DNA of 64,000 bases, taken from Flavobacterium sp. LMO8. Lineage in GTDB: Bacteria > Bacteroidota > Bacteroidia > Flavobacteriales > Flavobacteriaceae. The stretch spans positions 145,588 through 209,587 of the forward strand of contig NZ_WIBJ01000028.1 of NCBI RefSeq assembly GCF_009495755.1, read 5' to 3'. Under the pieces are notes generated by a model. It was not told the origin of the DNA. It did not search any database and saw nothing but the letters and a program-made list of their open reading frames with translations. Positions 61,988 through 64,000 of the stretch are shown here, piece after piece (position 1 is the stretch's first letter; each line of letters opens with the position of its first letter). The position numbers were made by a program, and so were the translations under genes.

Positions 61988-63238
61988 ATGCTTTTATATA
62001 TACGATTACTTTCAGAAAGTTTCAGTTTTGCCATCAACGCGTTGCGCAACAATAAATTGCGTACCCTTTTGTCGTTGTTAGGTGTTACTATTGGTATTTT
62101 TTCCATTATTGCGGTGTTAGCTGCGGTAGATTCTATGGATAAAAAAATCAAGGAAGATTTGAGTGATATGGATATGAATACGATTTATTTAATGCGTTTT
62201 TCATTTGGTCCTTCTGAAGTCCCTCGTTGGAAAAGACAACAGTTTCCAGATGTAACCTATGAAGAATACGAACATTTGAGAAGAAACGTAAACGGAATTG
62301 ATAAAATGTCGTTTAATCTTTTTACACGAAACGAAAACATAAAATACGATTCTAAAACGGTGAATTCTATTCGCGTAAAACCATCAACTCATGAATTTTT
62401 TGATATCGAACCTGTGAAAATTGAGAAAGGGCGATTATTCAACGAATCAGAATCTAATTCTGGAAGTCCAGTAATTGTTATTGGAAGTGAAGTAGCAACA
62501 GGTTTGTTTGAAAATAGCGATCCAATTGGTAAAAAAATTCGTTTGTATGGTCAAAAATTTACCGTTATTGGCGTTTTAAAGAAACAAGGCCAAGGCATGT
62601 TTGGAGATAGTTCTGATATTGCTGTATTTTTTCCTGTAAATTTTCTAAGAAAAATGTATGGCGATAATAGCGATATGTTAACTCCAGCTATGTTGATTAA
62701 GCCTGAAAAAGGGATTGATATTGAAGAATTTAAAGCCGAATTAAGTCAGAAATTAAGAAGTTTTAGAGGTGTAAAAACGGGTGAAATTGATAATTTTTTC
62801 ATGAATGTGCTTTCCGGATTTACCGATTTTATTGATAATATCATTGGTCAAATGAACATGATTGGTTGGATTATCAGTGCGTTTTCTCTTTTAGTAGGAG
62901 GTTTTGGTATTGCCAATATTATGTTTGTATCGGTAAAAGAGAGAACGAATTTAATTGGAATTCAAAAAGCATTAGGTGCAAAAAATAAATTCATTTTATT
63001 TCAATTCTTGTTTGAAGCTATTATTTTGTCATTAATTGGAGGAATCGTAGGAATGTTTTTGGTTTGGATTATTGCTTTAATCTTGTCTTCGGCGTTAGAT
63101 TTCGAATTTGTTTTAAGTACAGCCAATATGTTATTGGGTTCAGGATTAGCAGCTTTTATCGGATTAATTTCTGGAATTATTCCTGCTATTTCAGCTTCTA
63201 AGTTAGATCCTGTTGAGGCAATTAGAAGCGGGATGTAA
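61988..63238 (+). CDS. MacB/FtsX-type ABC transporter permease
   Basis: The 416-residue protein has an N-terminal helix within LLSLLGVTIGIFSIIAVLAAV (about 30-48), preceded by the SFAINALRNNKLRTLLS motif. A periplasmic MacB_PCD domain follows (about 50-265), then three C-terminal FtsX-family helices (about 290-410), with the coupling sequence SVKERTNLIGIQKALGAK and the end SKLDPVEAIRSGM. No ATPase gene lies beside it, so the ATP-binding partner must be encoded elsewhere. It probably exports a small molecule or lipoprotein, or senses an envelope signal. Confidence 0.9.
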   Translation: MLLYIRLLSESFSFAINALRNNKLRTLLSLLGVTIGIFSIIAVLAAVDSMDKKIKEDLSDMDMNTIYLMRFSFGPSEVPRWKRQQFPDVTYEEYEHLRRNVNGIDKMSFNLFTRNENIKYDSKTVNSIRVKPSTHEFFDIEPVKIEKGRLFNESESNSGSPVIVIGSEVATGLFENSDPIGKKIRLYGQKFTVIGVLKKQGQGMFGDSSDIAVFFPVNFLRKMYGDNSDMLTPAMLIKPEKGIDIEEFKAELSQKLRSFRGVKTGEIDNFFMNVLSGFTDFIDNIIGQMNMIGWIISAFSLLVGGFGIANIMFVSVKERTNLIGIQKALGAKNKFILFQFLFEAIILSLIGGIVGMFLVWIIALILSSALDFEFVLSTANMLLGSGLAAFIGLISGIIPAISASKLDPVEAIRSGM

Positions 63239-63280
63239 ATCTTTTGTTTTTTTTCTATCTTTGGGAGTTTAGTATTCCCA

Positions 63281-63820
63281 ATGAAAAAACAAATCATTAG
63301 TATTGTTTTGCTGTTTATGTTAATAGCACCCGCTGTTGTAACCTATTCATGGTTGGAGCAAAGAAAGCGTGCTGTTAAAAAAGAAATAAAATGGAAAATG
63401 ATTGCGGGTATTGATAAAAGTGAATTAGTTCTTTTAAAATTTTCCAAAGTAGAAACCACAACTAAGCTACATTGGAAACATTCTAAAGAGTTTGAATTCA
63501 ATAATCAAATGTATGATATTGTGGATAAAATTGTTTCAAAAGATTCTATCAAATATTGGTGTTGGTGGGATTTTGAAGAAACAAAATTAAATAAACAATT
63601 AGATAACCTGTTAGTTGGTGTTTTTCAGCATGATTCAAAGTCTAAGGAAAAACAAGATTTAGTATATAAGTTTTATAAATCGATTTATTTGCAACCTTTA
63701 TTTTCTTGGGAGCCCTTAATTCAATCACTTCAAAAAAACGAAATTTTCACTTTTTGTAATTTACATAAACCGAAGTTTATTCAAATGGATTTGCCACCTC
63801 CAAAATCGGATTTGGTTTAA
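63281..63820 (+). CDS. Membrane-anchored protein of unknown function
   Basis: The 179-residue protein has an N-terminal hydrophobic segment (about 4-25, signal or anchor) followed by basic residues and a soluble part rich in Lys and Trp (DSIKYWCWWDFEE). A -7-like box TATCTTTG lies at 63256-63263, 18 nt before the ATG, without a matching TTG. It precedes the probable TonB-dependent receptor gene by 39 nt and is likely in its operon. No family is recognised. Confidence 0.7.
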   Translation: MKKQIISIVLLFMLIAPAVVTYSWLEQRKRAVKKEIKWKMIAGIDKSELVLLKFSKVETTTKLHWKHSKEFEFNNQMYDIVDKIVSKDSIKYWCWWDFEETKLNKQLDNLLVGVFQHDSKSKEKQDLVYKFYKSIYLQPLFSWEPLIQSLQKNEIFTFCNLHKPKFIQMDLPPPKSDLV

Positions 63821-63859
63821 TAGATATTAAATTAAATTTGTTTAACTAAAATAATCATA

Positions 63860-64000
63860 ATGTATAAAAAATATATTTTGTGGTTGCTTTTGGGATTTTC
63901 CGCTATTGGTTTTTCTCAAACAATAACCATAAAAGAAAAAGAGTCAGGTGAGCCGTTAGAATCGGTTACGCTTGCTTCTGAGGATAAGAAAGTTTACGTT
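63860..64000 (+). CDS. Partial gene, probable start of a TonB-dependent receptor
   Basis: Only the first 47 codons are present. A signal peptide (ILWLLLGFSAIGFSQ) is followed by TITIKEKESGEPLESVTLAS, the opening strand of a carboxypeptidase-regulatory-like domain that often precedes TonB plug domains in Bacteroidota. The gene runs off the right edge, so the call is an expectation. Confidence 0.5.
   Translation, partial: MYKKYILWLLLGFSAIGFSQTITIKEKESGEPLESVTLASEDKKVYV

Overview
The window is chromosomal DNA of a low-GC member of the Bacteroidota, most likely a Flavobacterium or close relative. The evidence is a type IX secretion (T9SS) type B sorting domain, promoters of the form TTG-N19-22-TAnnTTTG, a flavobacterial coaX-lptC-ppiD cluster, ComEC without a metallo-beta-lactamase domain, class II HMG-CoA reductase with a GYDIA-type GHMP kinase, and very AT-rich intergenic DNA. 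I did not compute GC content or run any search.

Layout. 1-9.6 kb: a partial small membrane protein, dusB, lepA, a 1,419-residue T9SS adhesin, and a umuC-umuD translesion pair. 9.6-17.2 kb (minus strand): coaX, an outer-membrane protein, a TPR protein, lptC, a small membrane protein, a CNNM/CorC protein and a PpiD-like foldase, which together suggest an envelope-biogenesis operon. 17.3-31.8 kb: a 14.4-kb genomic island inserted in the 3' end of tRNA-Phe. 31.9-50.3 kb: mevalonate-pathway genes, a large hybrid histidine kinase, a DPP4-like peptidase followed by three POT peptide transporters (a peptide-use cluster), a thioredoxin-like protein, comEC, lpxB and surE. 50.4-60.7 kb: a tail-specific protease, a lipoprotein nuclease, the mreBCD-mrdA-rodA cell-shape operon and purH. 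60.8-64 kb: a REP-associated transposase inside a perfect 31-bp inverted repeat, a small lipoprotein, a MacB-type ABC permease, a small membrane-anchored protein and the start of a probable TonB-dependent receptor.

The island is the most interesting part. It is bounded by a 13-bp direct repeat (17406-17418 and 31810-31822) and carries a tyrosine integrase and matching 9-bp tandem repeats near both ends that look like integrase arm sites. It also has an excisionase-like HTH protein, a stand-alone family-A-polymerase-like protein, and a complete type I restriction-modification system. No relaxase, conjugation or phage structural gene is visible. The restriction system is split into two likely transcription units. 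hsdM-hsdS lead into a four-helix membrane protein that resembles a K+ channel with its selectivity filter replaced. An XRE regulator and a Fic protein (the 'mobile mystery' A/B families) lead into hsdR from their own promoter, which holds a 12-bp palindrome between the -33 and -7 boxes. This suggests, but does not prove, that restriction is controlled separately from modification.

Upstream of the excisionase-like gene, a promoter is followed by a roughly 215-nt leader with three hairpins, a 19-codon ORF with a Shine-Dalgarno-like sequence, and a terminator. It is a candidate attenuator or small RNA.
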